A DNA stretch of 37,193 bases from JBNARI01 sp049718765. GTDB taxonomy: Bacteria > Bacillota > Sulfobacillia > DUMF01. The translations under genes were made by a program, and so were the position numbers. The stretch is taken from contig JBNARI010000020.1 of the NCBI GenBank assembly GCA_049718765.1, forward strand, positions 1 to 37,193, written 5' to 3'. This document shows, in pieces, positions 9,026 through 16,986 of this stretch; the stretch's first letter is position 1; each line of letters begins with the position of its first letter. A model generated the notes under the pieces. The model was not told the origin of the DNA, ran no database searches, and saw only the letters and a program-made list of their open reading frames with translations.

Positions 9026-9156
9026 TCTAACGGCTGGTCAGATCAACAGTCAAACTGTCAGACCCAACTGTCAGTGTACTGGTAATTGTAACAGTTCCGC
9101 TGGCGTTGTTGTTCACGACCTGCACACTAAGAATTATTGGCGGGGAGGTTTCAGGA

Positions 9157-9621
9157 ATGCCCAAGTACATGACCATCGATGAGCTACCGAAGCCGAAACC
9201 CAAAATTGCCCACTACACGGAATATGTCACAGACACCGAGTACGAGAGGGGTTTGTTGATTGAGTTTGGAGTGAACAGCGAGACTTGTGGAGCAAAGAGG
9301 ATTACGACAGGGCACACCGTTATACCACCTGGTTCAATTAACGAGAGGCACGTGCATTTGAATGCTGAGGCTGTTATGTACATAATCAAAGGCAACCCCA
9401 TCGTGTTCATTGGCCCAGAGGCTAAGCCTTACAAGTTGAGGCCAGGGTGTTTCGTATACACCCCTGAAGGAGTCATTCACGGGATAGGAAACCCAAGCGA
9501 CACAGAAGAGGTAGAACTGGTGTTCTCGTATGGAGGCGTGCCCAGCAAGGAAGCTGCGGGTACTGTGTTCATCAAGGAAACCGATGGCACTTATCCACCC
9601 CCGAATTGGAAGTCCCTCTGA
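9157..9621 (+). CDS. Small single-domain cupin protein
   Basis: A 154-residue protein with both cupin motifs intact. Motif 1 fits G-x5-HxH-x3-E-x6-G (Gly59 to Gly79, ligands His65, His67 and Glu71). Motif 2 fits G-x5-PxG-x2-H-x3-N (Gly97 to Asn112, ligand His108). It should therefore bind a divalent metal. The longer frame begins at 9106, but GGGGAGG lies eight bases before ATG 9157. It precedes tctB by 22 bases and is probably in one transcript with the tricarboxylate-type transporter, so a role in handling the imported acid is plausible. The reaction cannot be named: dioxygenase, isomerase, decarboxylase or sugar/acid-binding functions are all possible for this fold. Confidence 0.82.
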   Translation: MPKYMTIDELPKPKPKIAHYTEYVTDTEYERGLLIEFGVNSETCGAKRITTGHTVIPPGSINERHVHLNAEAVMYIIKGNPIVFIGPEAKPYKLRPGCFVYTPEGVIHGIGNPSDTEEVELVFSYGGVPSKEAAGTVFIKETDGTYPPPNWKSL

Positions 9622-9643
9622 GCAGATTGGGGGGAACAGGTTG

Positions 9644-10105
9644 ATGAAGCGACCTTGGCTCCCGGCGCTGGCAATTTCCATAGTCGGATTGGCATACTTG
9701 GGAGCATCCTCGGTGGCGATTACGCCACCGACAGACCTTCGATTGTATTTCGGTACGCTCAGCCCTTATGTGGTTCCGAGGCTTGCTGGCGCGTTACTTA
9801 TCATAGCTAGTTTGTTGTTGGCGTGGAGGGAAGGCTTTGCTCCAAGGGCTCAAGCAGGTTTCCAATTACCGTGGTCAATGAGCATCGGTATTCTTGGTAC
9901 CTTCTTGCTGTACGGCGTGCTTCTCAAGTACTTGGGATTCTTCATCCCCACTTGCTCACTAGTGTTGTTCCAGTTAAAGCTGCTCGTGGGCAGACTTGGT
10001 ACCAAGCAAACGTTCTTCGCAATTTGCTACACTCTCGTAGTGTTTTTCGTCTTTGGACGCCTAATAGGGTTGCCCCTACCCACGAGCCCGCTCGGCCTGA
10101 TCTAA
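9644..10105 (+). CDS. tctB: Tripartite tricarboxylate transporter small membrane subunit TctB
   Basis: The small integral-membrane subunit of a TTT-family secondary transporter, which works with TctA and an extracytoplasmic TctC binding protein. The 153 residues contain about four hydrophobic segments (near 8-28, 43-60, 73-97 and 117-140), the usual TctB pattern. Sequence identity is low in this family, so the call rests on size, topology and position before tctA. ATG 9644 follows a GGGGGGAACAGG site; the longer frame reaching back into the cupin gene is not credible. Confidence 0.8.
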   Translation: MKRPWLPALAISIVGLAYLGASSVAITPPTDLRLYFGTLSPYVVPRLAGALLIIASLLLAWREGFAPRAQAGFQLPWSMSIGILGTFLLYGVLLKYLGFFIPTCSLVLFQLKLLVGRLGTKQTFFAICYTLVVFFVFGRLIGLPLPTSPLGLI

Positions 10106-10130
10106 TCCGCGAAGTAGGAGGGCTGGAGCC

Positions 10131-11639
10131 TTGGTTGGGACAATTGCACAGGGGTTTTCCTTCCTTGTGGATCCTGCGGTCTGGGGTGCTCTAGCTGCGG
10201 GCGTTTTCATCGGGGCCATTGCAGGTGCGCTACCGGGAATCACAACCACAACTGCCATGGCAATGCTAGCCCCGGTTACCTTCTATTTGCCGGTACGCCT
10301 TGGCATTCCGTTCCTGCTTGGCTTGTACAAGGGGGGCGTTTGGGGAGGAGCTATAACTGCCATCCTACTGAATCTGCCTGGAACAAACGCTTCGATTGCA
10401 ACCACGTTTGACGGCTATCCTCTGGCAAAGAAGGGATACGCCAGAAAGGCGTTGGACATGTCGCTGTACGCCTCTGTGACAGGAGAACTTATCTCTTCAA
10501 GCATACTACTGCTTATCATGGGCCCCCTGAGTGCAATTGCCCTTAAGTTCGGACCGCCAGAGCTGTTTGCGCTAATTGTGTTCGCTATTGCTTTGATCGG
10601 CATTTCGGGAGACGACCCGCTCAAGGCCTTGGTTTCTGCGCTTATCGGGCTTGTATTGGCAACTATTGGGATAGACCCCCTGGGTGGAGCTTTGCGTTAC
10701 ACTCTGGGCATTGTGGAGCTCAGGTCGGGAATCTCATTTATTCCTGCCATGATTGGGATGCTATGTCTCCCGGAACTGCTATCGATTTTTAGTCAACGTG
10801 TCCTCAGGCGTAGTGTGTCCGCCGAGGGCCGAACATTGCTGGAGGTTGGGCGAGAAGGATTGACCCTGGGAGAATACTTGCGGTGCGTCCCGACCATGGT
10901 GAGGAGTGCCTTGCTTGGACTGGTGATCGGCATAATACCAGCTCTAAGTCAGGTGATAGCGGCCTTGCTGGCGTACGGATTGGAGAAAAGACTTTCCCCG
11001 AAACCAGAGAAATTCGGGCAGGGTGCGCTTGAGGGCATTGCGGCACCGGAGGCGGCAAACAACGCTGTGAACAGCGGCGCCATGGTGCCTATGCTTACCT
11101 TTGGAATCCCAGGAGATTTGGTCACGGCGGTGTTGATAGGTGCATTCATGGCAAATAACTTAAAGCCTGGGCCAACTCTGATCAGGGACAACCCTCGTAT
11201 AATGTACGGTCTGCTACTCCTCATGGTTCTCGGGAACTTCGTGATGTTAGTCGTTGGCAAGATATGTATGGGCATATTCATAAGTGCAATAAAGATACCA
11301 GCCGAGTACTTGGTGCCAGCCATAAGTGTACTGGTAGTACTTGGCGCTTTCTCCGCAAATAATAGCCTCTTTGACGTTTGGACAATGATAGCCTGTGGCT
11401 TCCTAGGGTGCTTTTTGAAGAGGTACGGATTTCCAATACCGCCACTACTGATTACCTTCCTCCTAGGTTACAGGCTGGAGATGTATCTCTCCCAAACCTT
11501 GCTGTTGGGGAACGGCTCGTTGTCAATCCTGCGGGCTCGACCAATAGCCTTGTGGCTGTTACTCACCACGCTCATCGTGTGGGGCTGGGCGGTTGTACCA
11601 AGAGGCAGGTTTAGGGTGGGTCAGAGAACAGCGTCATGA
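10131..11639 (+). CDS. tctA: Tripartite tricarboxylate transporter large permease TctA
   Basis: Large permease subunit of the TTT transporter, 502 residues with roughly eleven to twelve hydrophobic helices. The N-terminal block GALPGITTTTAMAMLAPVTF, then LLGLYKGGVWGGAITAILLN and LPGTNASIATTFDGYPLAKK, are the signature regions of TctA; the mid-protein AAPEAANNAVNSGAMVPMLT is equally typical. The start is TTG 10131, eight bases after GGAGGG. It follows tctB by 25 bases. The substrate cannot be deduced; family members take citrate, tartrate, terephthalate, aromatic acids and other carboxylates. Confidence 0.92.
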   Translation: MVGTIAQGFSFLVDPAVWGALAAGVFIGAIAGALPGITTTTAMAMLAPVTFYLPVRLGIPFLLGLYKGGVWGGAITAILLNLPGTNASIATTFDGYPLAKKGYARKALDMSLYASVTGELISSSILLLIMGPLSAIALKFGPPELFALIVFAIALIGISGDDPLKALVSALIGLVLATIGIDPLGGALRYTLGIVELRSGISFIPAMIGMLCLPELLSIFSQRVLRRSVSAEGRTLLEVGREGLTLGEYLRCVPTMVRSALLGLVIGIIPALSQVIAALLAYGLEKRLSPKPEKFGQGALEGIAAPEAANNAVNSGAMVPMLTFGIPGDLVTAVLIGAFMANNLKPGPTLIRDNPRIMYGLLLLMVLGNFVMLVVGKICMGIFISAIKIPAEYLVPAISVLVVLGAFSANNSLFDVWTMIACGFLGCFLKRYGFPIPPLLITFLLGYRLEMYLSQTLLLGNGSLSILRARPIALWLLLTTLIVWGWAVVPRGRFRVGQRTAS

Positions 11640-11662
11640 TGGCGTCTTGCTGGCCTGGGGGT

Positions 11663-11680
11663 GATAGGTTATAACCTGTC
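11663..11680. promoter_or_regulatory. Palindromic operator candidate between tctA and tctC
   Basis: A perfect 12-bp palindrome, AGGTTATAACCT (11666-11677), with two further matching positions on each side after a mismatch. It lies 27 bases after tctA and about 90 before tctC, upstream of the gene for a GntR/FadR-type regulator. A dyad of this size is plausible for such a dimeric repressor and could allow separate control of the binding protein. Confidence 0.45.
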
Positions 11681-11770
11681 AAAGTAGAAGGGGGTTGCAT
11701 GTGAGGCAACGGTGGGCTTGAGGACCGTGAGTTAGAGGCACGACATGGGGAGGAGAGTGATTCATTAGCC

Positions 11771-12754
11771 ATGGTGAAAAAACTTATCACGCGCTCCCGT
11801 CTAACGGCGATTTCCGCGGGCGTTTGTGTCTTTCTGGCTGTCGCGGTCTTAGCCTTGGGGTGCAAGTCGGAAACCTTCCCGGACAAACCAATCACGATGA
11901 TAATCCCGTTTTCTGCTGGCGGTGCCAACGATATGATGTCCAGGCCCATGGTGCCCCTGGCCAAGGAAATACTGGGGCAACCTTTGAACGTTACATTGAT
12001 GCCAGGGGCTTCAGGGGTTACTGGGACTGCTGCGGTGCTCCAAAAGCCTGCTGACGGCTACACGGTGTTATTTGTGACGGAAGGGCCAATGACGGTTTTG
12101 CCCATTGTCCAACAGGTCCCGTACAAGCGTTCAGATTTCACTCCAATTTGCCGACTCAACACCAGCGGAATGGTGATCGTTACAGGTAAGAGCAGCCCAT
12201 GGAAGACGTTCAACGAAGCAGTAGAAGCTATAAGAAAGGAGCCTGGAAAGTACGCGTTTGCCACTGCAGGCCTTTATTCGACTCCTCACATGGCCATGCT
12301 TGCATTGGAGAATGAATTTGGGCTTTCATTTAAGCATGTACCTTTCGATGGCGGCGGTGCTGCAAACGTAGCAGTCGCTTCAGGTGACTGCCATTTGGGT
12401 GCTCCAAACCTGTCTGTCGCTCAGGCTTTACTGAAAAGCGGGGACTTGAAACCGCTGGCAGTGACTTCCGAGAAGAGGATGCCTGAGTTGCCTGATGTGC
12501 CAACTATTAAGGAACTAGGAGCTAAAGTGAGCGTTGAACCTTGGCGAGGCATCTTTGTTAAGGCTGGTACTCCGGACAACATTGTCAAGATTCTGAGGGA
12601 CAGGTTTGGGAAACTCCTTAACGACAAGCGCTATGTCCAGGAACTGGAGAAACTTGGTGAGCGCCTCGACTACCTTGATGGACCTGATTTCCAGCGGGCC
12701 TGGGACGAGGGCTTCAAGTATTGGTCCGATGTTCTGAGCGCGCAAAAGAAGTGA
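11771..12754 (+). CDS. tctC: Tripartite tricarboxylate transporter substrate-binding protein TctC (Bug family)
   Basis: Extracytoplasmic solute receptor of the TTT system. An N-terminal basic and hydrophobic leader (residues 1-30) ends in LALGC, so Cys31 is probably lipid-modified; the lipobox is slightly off consensus. The mature part begins FPDKPITMIIPFSAGG, the usual Bug-family start, and contains PGASGVTGTAAVLQKPADGYT, which is typical of the family. At 327 residues the length is normal. ATG 11771 is followed at once by GTG; the purine-rich GGGGAGGAGAG upstream is somewhat distant. Gene order B-A-C differs from the more usual C-B-A, and a 131-base gap with a palindrome separates it from tctA. 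Confidence 0.9.
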   Translation: MVKKLITRSRLTAISAGVCVFLAVAVLALGCKSETFPDKPITMIIPFSAGGANDMMSRPMVPLAKEILGQPLNVTLMPGASGVTGTAAVLQKPADGYTVLFVTEGPMTVLPIVQQVPYKRSDFTPICRLNTSGMVIVTGKSSPWKTFNEAVEAIRKEPGKYAFATAGLYSTPHMAMLALENEFGLSFKHVPFDGGGAANVAVASGDCHLGAPNLSVAQALLKSGDLKPLAVTSEKRMPELPDVPTIKELGAKVSVEPWRGIFVKAGTPDNIVKILRDRFGKLLNDKRYVQELEKLGERLDYLDGPDFQRAWDEGFKYWSDVLSAQKK

Positions 12755-12761
12755 GGGCTGT

Positions 12762-12800
12762 TGGCCTGCTCGGCTATGGCTAGCGCTGCCGAGCAGGCCA
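12762..12800 (+). terminator. Probable terminator of the tctBAC operon
   Basis: A 13-bp perfect stem, TGGCCTGCTCGGC (12762-12774) and GCCGAGCAGGCCA (12788-12800), with a 13-base loop, starting seven bases after the tctC stop. The tail TTATAACT is only moderately T-rich. Confidence 0.7.
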
Positions 12801-12853
12801 TTATAACTGACAGGCGGTCTGGCCCCCGACTGAGGATTGTGATAGTATGACTA

Positions 12854-12871
12854 CAAGGTGTTCCCTTGACA
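12854..12871 (+). promoter_or_regulatory. Candidate -35 box and overlapping dyad of the GntR-family gene
   Basis: TTGACA at 12866-12871 overlaps a CAAGG-TGTTC-CCTTG dyad (12854-12868), which suggests an autoregulated promoter. The best -10 at standard spacing is only CAAATT (12889-12894), close to the start codon, so this is tentative. Confidence 0.3.
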
Positions 12872-12902
12872 GGATATTGATGGGGGTGCAAATTCAGGGA
12901 GA

Positions 12903-13631
12903 ATGAACTTGCAGCTGGAGCCGGTTACCAGAGTGTCAATTGTGGACGAGATAGTGCGCCAACTCAGGCGAGAGATTCTGGCGGGACGACTTCCAGTCGG
13001 GCACAGGCTTCCGTGTGAGCGGGAACTGGCATCCATGTTCAAAGTTGGCAGGACCTCCGTGCGGGAGGCGCTCAGGGCACTGGAGGCCATGGGGCTCGTG
13101 GAGAGGACCAGGAGCGGCGTGGTCATAAAATCCCAAGGGTCCACTGAGACCAACACGCTTAACCCAAGGTGGGAAGTGATCGCGAGGAGGGCATCTCTGC
13201 GCGACCTGTTTGAGACCAGGATCATGTTCGAAGTAAAGGCAGCGCAGTTAGCGGCTGAGCGGGCGACAGAGGAGGACATTGATGAGCTGGAAGAGTACGT
13301 ATACAGCTTCAAATCGCCCACGACTCCGGACGTTGTGGAGTTCATTGACACGGACGTGAAGTTCCACACCGCAGTGGCGTACGCTACGCAAAACGAAGTG
13401 TTGTACGAGCTATACGCTGCGGTCAAGTCTCTTCTGTTCACATCACAGCACTTATACGACGCTTACTCCCGGGGTCGAGTGGAGGACGTACTGACCATTA
13501 TCCGTGGAGCCATAGCTGACCACGTCCATATATTCGAATGCATCAGAAGACAGGACTCGGCCGCAGCTGGGCAAGCCATGGAGAGACACCTCACCAACGT
13601 ACTGCAAGGACTGAGCAGGCTGGTGGGTTGA
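12903..13631 (+). CDS. GntR-family regulator, FadR (FCD) subfamily
   Basis: A 242-residue DNA-binding repressor or activator. The N-terminal winged helix-turn-helix (about 10-75) shows the GntR pattern: IVDEIVRQLRREILAGRL, then LPCERELASMFKVGRTSVRE and ALRALEAMGLVERT. The C-terminal all-helical FCD ligand domain (about 95-235) includes the acid-plus-histidine pattern for a metal (DVKFHTAVA, and later an ADHVHIFECIRRQD region). Position between tctBAC and the arginase-family gene suggests that it senses the transported carboxylate or a product. AGGGAG lies only one base from ATG 12903 but seven from TTG 12909, so the true start may be two codons later. Confidence 0.88.
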   Translation: MNLQLEPVTRVSIVDEIVRQLRREILAGRLPVGHRLPCERELASMFKVGRTSVREALRALEAMGLVERTRSGVVIKSQGSTETNTLNPRWEVIARRASLRDLFETRIMFEVKAAQLAAERATEEDIDELEEYVYSFKSPTTPDVVEFIDTDVKFHTAVAYATQNEVLYELYAAVKSLLFTSQHLYDAYSRGRVEDVLTIIRGAIADHVHIFECIRRQDSAAAGQAMERHLTNVLQGLSRLVG

Positions 13632-13711
13632 GGGTTGTCGTGCGTGACTCTGTCCGCCTAGCCGCAGCTGTTGCCCGTTCCTAGACATTGGCAGGGAGCG
13701 GAGGTGTGTTG

Positions 13712-14500
13712 TCAACAGGCGTTCGTGTCATAGCTTGCTATTTGCGGCGAAGGGCCCGAACGACTTCGACAGTACTGTGCCAACAGACGGCAAATGGCAA
13801 GGTTGAGACGTTCACAAGCCTTAATTGCCTTTAGCTCTTCAAGTGTTGGCCAAGGCCCATTGGGTTTAACCTCACCGCACACGTCGGCACCTACCAGCCT
13901 CCTTCTCGACAGAAGCCAGCGCATAAATGAGAATACGAACGAGGCTGTCACTTGGCCATGTCCCCAACTTGTCATCGATTCCAGAAAAACGTCTTTGTCA
14001 ATGCTCAGGTACAGGGCGTCTCCAGGCAACAGCGCTGCCAGGTCCCCCGCAGAGTGGCGGAAACGCTGTTGCCACACATCTGGTGATAATACCGTGACTT
14101 TGGGCGGAAGGGAATCGGGTCTCACCGATGCTCCCAGTACCAGCACGTGCCTGACCCCAGGCAGTTTCACCACTTCTCTTATCCACGAGCCGCAGCTTAC
14201 TAATCCCTGGGTGGTTCGAAAAACGTCCGCATGGCTGTCCAACACAACCACACTCAAAGGACCTTCTTGCGCGTGGCGTTGTATGAGTGGTAGGGCTAGG
14301 TGGTGAAGGTCGCCCCTGCCAAGGAACACAAGGCCAGCAGACACAGCCTTGAGCCGTTCGGCCAAGCTGAGGAGAGCCTCGCAGGTGCTCAAATAGCGCA
14401 TGCCTGTAACGTCGAGTTCAAGGCGGCACTCCACAAGGCTCACAAGCCTGGGCTGCCATTCGTAGCTGCCATCAGTATCGAGGATTCCCACCTGCCACAT
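13712..14500 (-). CDS. Arginase/agmatinase (ureohydrolase) superfamily protein
   Basis: A 262-residue protein of the ureohydrolase fold. Metal-ligand motifs are present in order: GDLHH (63-67), DSHAD (88-92, family DxHxD) and SIDKD (166-170, family SxDxD). EVKPNG near 210 corresponds to the late conserved Glu. A binuclear Mn site is therefore likely, with hydrolysis of a guanidino or formimino C-N bond; the substrate is unknown. The frame is open to 14836 but only the part from ATG 14500 resembles the family, and a TATAAT box lies at 14535-14540 just upstream. It is convergent with the GntR-family gene (80-base gap) and may belong to the same catabolic locus. Confidence 0.75.
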   Translation of the reverse strand: MWQVGILDTDGSYEWQPRLVSLVECRLELDVTGMRYLSTCEALLSLAERLKAVSAGLVFLGRGDLHHLALPLIQRHAQEGPLSVVVLDSHADVFRTTQGLVSCGSWIREVVKLPGVRHVLVLGASVRPDSLPPKVTVLSPDVWQQRFRHSAGDLAALLPGDALYLSIDKDVFLESMTSWGHGQVTASFVFSFMRWLLSRRRLVGADVCGEVKPNGPWPTLEELKAIKACERLNLAICRLLAQYCRSRSGPSPQIASYDTNAC

Positions 14501-14534
14501 GCTGTTCACCGCACTGTAAGCTGGTGGTAATTTG

Positions 14535-14540
14535 ATTATA
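14535..14540 (-). promoter_or_regulatory. -10 box of the ureohydrolase-family gene
   Basis: A perfect TATAAT on the minus strand, 35 bases before ATG 14500, giving a predicted leader of about 28 bases. No good -35 box is seen at 16-18 bases, so an activator may be needed. Confidence 0.45.
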
Positions 14541-14765
14541 GCACGCAAGGAAGACCACATGAGGATCAAGCATGCATATGCAGGCACTTTGCCGGTGGTG
14601 AGGTAGAAGGTATTCGGGACCAGGGGCCCCTTTGACGGGCATGGCAGAGTTGCTGCGCTGATCAAAGTACAGGAAGTGGAGTTAATGCATATTCGGTTAG
14701 CTATCTGCCCGACCGTCCTTTTTGTGCATGGGCACCTTAAGGTCTTTTGACGTGGAATGACGATG
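14541..14765. other. Non-coding stretch upstream of the ureohydrolase gene
   Basis: Together with 14790-15002 this is the ~500-base divergent region between the ureohydrolase gene and the sigma-54 activator pseudogene. No gene is supportable. Apart from the TATAAT box on one side and the palindromes listed separately on the other, I see nothing I can name. Confidence 0.4.
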
Positions 14766-14788
14766 ACAGCTTCGAAGCTGTGCTTTTT
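14766..14788 (+). promoter_or_regulatory. Palindrome ACAGCTTCGAAGCTGT followed by T5
   Basis: A perfect 16-bp palindrome (14766-14781) with TTTTT three bases later (14784-14788). It resembles a small plus-strand terminator, but no plus-strand gene ends nearby. It is nearly identical to the 18-bp palindrome at 16932-16949 on the other side of the sigma-54 regulator gene, so it may be an operator for the same protein. Confidence 0.5.
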
Positions 14789-14806
14789 GGGACCTTGCTT
14801 CCTGAG

Positions 14807-14832
14807 GCATAGGCTTGCCAACGGGCCTATGC
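14807..14832. repeat. Inverted repeat in the leader of the sigma-54 regulator gene
   Basis: GCATAGGC (14807-14814) and GCCTATGC (14825-14832) form an 8-bp stem with a 10-base loop, about 170 bases before the regulator start. No recognised RNA family. Confidence 0.4.
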
Positions 14833-15002
14833 TCATACGTGCTCAGATTCTCTGACCGGATTATTCTTCGTTCACTCACCGCATCATCCCCCTAATTAGT
14901 CTTGCCCAACTCAACACGAGCATGCACTGAGCGGCATGAATTGCGAAGTGTGCGTCGAATACCTACTGTGTAGCCAATGCTGGCCAGCGGGGTGTCAGCC
15001 AA

Positions 15003-16835
15003 GTGAACTACCTTGAAACGGTTGTGGAGCTCATCGATGAGGGTATTATCGTTGTGGATTCCCAGGGCCTGATTCGGGTGTACAACAAGCTTGCCCGGGA
15101 GATGTTCGGCATCGACCACCATGAAGGCATAGGCCACAGGGAAGGAAGAGTTGCCGACGGCGATATCGTATGTGTTGCTGACAACATGCTTGGCGCTGAC
15201 GACGGAGGTATGCTTCCGGAAGACCTGGGTCTCATTGGTGTGGATCCATGCGGAGTAGAACAAGGCGATGCTGTTGTGGTCATTGGGATCAAGGGTGCCC
15301 CCAAAGGAACTGGTTTGTTGCGAGTGGGTAAGAAGGATGGGGCGCCACGGGAACTGTGGGTAAAAACCTGCTTGCGGGGTTTGGAGCTGGAGTCCAAGAT
15401 CAGCTTTGAGCTTGAGCGCTTGAGAATAAGCGTGAATGGGCGGCCCTTGGATTACGTATACAGGTGGGCTGCTGGTCACATGGTGGTCGTGGATGCCAAG
15501 TCCGGGGAGATCAAGTTCCATCAGACCAGGGGGTACACGGCGAGGAGAGAAGAGCTGAAGACTGTGCTATTAGGAGCGCCCTTCAAGGGCAAGGGAAGGT
15601 ACGCCAGTACGATTTCTATAGTTGGAAGACACGTAAGTGAGCTTCATCCCGACTCCCCCATAATTGACCAATTGATTCGGGTGGCTTCGGGCAGTGTTGG
15701 CGCAGTGAGGAATATGGAAACTCTCATAAACGGCATTCCTGTGCGCTGCTCCATTGAGCCGCTTCCAGGAGATTCGGGGACTGGTGGGGCTCTCTTGAAG
15801 GTAGTGGACGTATCGGAGCTGAAAGCGCTTCACCTTGAAAAGAAGAGCCTTGGGAAATGGCGCAACGAGAAGCTTTCCAGCGTGTGATCGGCATCAGCGC
15901 CAGGATAAAGGCAGTGGTGGAGATAGGCCGCAGGGCAGCAGAAACCAATTCTACAATCCTGCTTATTGGCGAAAGTGGGACGGGCAAGGGATTACTCGCA
16001 GAAGCCATTCACAGGGCAAGCCCCAGACGCGAGCGCCCCTTTGTGCACATAAACTGTGCATGCATCCCAGAAACCCTGCTGGAGAGTGAGCTTTTTGGTC
16101 ACGAGAGAGGGGCCTTTACTGGCGCCATTAGCCAAAAGCAGGGCAAGTTCGAGGTGGCCGACGGTGGCACAGTGTTCCTGGACGAGATCAGCGAGCTTCC
16201 GCTTCCTCTTCAGGCTAAGCTGTTAAACGTGCTGCAGCATGACGTTCACCAGGGTGGGCGGTACTAGGCCTGTTCGCGTGGACATAAGGATTATTGCAGC
16301 GTCGAATTCGGACTTAAGGGAGGCGGTAACTAAGGGCAGATTTAGAGAAGATTTGTTCTACCGACTGAACGTGATTTGCATAGTGATCCCGCCGCTTAGA
16401 GAACGGAAGGAAGACATATACCCCCTTGTGGGATACTTGATGCCCAAAGTGTGCCAGAAAGCGGGCAGGGAAATCAAGCACGTTTCCGACGATGTCATGA
16501 AGCTCTTGCTCCAGTATCACTGGCCTGGGAATGTGAGAGAACTTGAAAACATTCTGGAGAGCGCTGTGGTAATGTGCGACGACCATGTGATCCTACCTGA
16601 ACATCTTCCTGAGTACATACTCCAGTGGACAAGAGGCAGCTCGGGAGACACAGACCTCGTGAGACTGAACGGAATAGCATCTATGAAGCTAATCGTCGAA
16701 GAAGCCCAGGCCAAAGCAATCCAGCGGGCTTTGGAGGTATGTGGCGGCTCTAGAAAGAAGGCCATGGAGTTGCTGGGCTTGGGCAAGACCAACTTTTATA
16801 AGAAGCTCAAGCGGTCAATGAGTTCGCACCTGTGA
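15003..16835 (+). pseudogene. Sigma-54-dependent activator (PAS-AAA+-HTH) broken by two frameshifts
   Basis: Three consecutive reading frames make up one enhancer-binding protein. 15003-15890 (GTG start) gives the sensor part with a PAS-like start (LIDEGIIVVDSQGLIRVYN) and a second sensor region. 15857-16267 continues the AAA+ domain with IGESGTGKG (Walker A), GAFTGA and GGTVFLDE (Walker B). 16239-16835 gives the rest of AAA+ (RVGGTRPVRVDIRIIAASN, WPGNVRELENI) and a Fis-type helix-turn-helix ending KTNFYKKLKR. The first break (near 15840-15857, A-rich) looks like one missing base; the second (near 16236, between LNVLQ and MTFTRVGG) looks like two missing bases. Together they restore the frame. 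Either the gene is dead or these are sequence errors. It directly precedes the sigma-54 promoter of the ddh operon. Confidence 0.85.
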
Positions 16836-16858
16836 ACCACGAGTTCGCGACTGTGAAC
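16822..16858 (+). promoter_or_regulatory. Tandem activator-binding sites (UAS) for the ddh promoter
   Basis: GTTCGCACCTGTGAAC (16822-16837) and GTTCGCGACTGTGAAC (16843-16858) are imperfect dyads that match each other at 14 of 16 positions. Their centres are 21 bp apart, two helical turns, and about 87 and 108 bp before the predicted transcript start. A weaker related sequence follows at 16872-16887. The first site overlaps the end of the regulator gene. Spacing and duplication are typical of a sigma-54 enhancer. Confidence 0.7.
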
Positions 16859-16911
16859 CCCTCTAACGCTGGTTTGCACCTGAGTTTGCGCAGCTTGGCT
16901 ACTGCTCCAAG

Positions 16912-16926
16912 TGGCACAGGTCTTGC
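16912..16926 (+). promoter_or_regulatory. Sigma-54 (-24/-12) promoter of the ddh-liv-dapF operon
   Basis: TGGCAC-AGGTC-TTGC matches the consensus exactly, with the GG and GC dinucleotides correctly spaced. The transcript should start near 16937, about 50 bases before the ddh start codon. The window's other perfect -24/-12 element is in front of acoA. Confidence 0.88.
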
Positions 16927-16931
16927 GTGGT

Positions 16932-16949
16932 ACAGCTTTCGAAAGCTGT
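16932..16949. promoter_or_regulatory. 18-bp palindrome at the predicted transcript start
   Basis: ACAGCTTTCGAAAGCTGT is a perfect palindrome. The predicted start of transcription (about 16937) falls inside its left arm, so the RNA would lack a full hairpin; the position fits a DNA operator covering +1. It is one base pair per arm longer than the palindrome at 14766-14781. Confidence 0.6.
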
Positions 16950-16986
16950 GTGCCCTTGGAGCGAGGGGCAGCGAGGAGGGGCCAAA

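Noticed and set aside
14501..14836. N-terminal extension of the ureohydrolase-family frame
   Set aside because: It would place a TATAAT promoter inside the gene and has no family resemblance.
16927..16986. Upstream GTG start for ddh at 16927
   Set aside because: It lies before the predicted start of the sigma-54 transcript; TTG 16987 has a GAGGAGGGG site five bases away.
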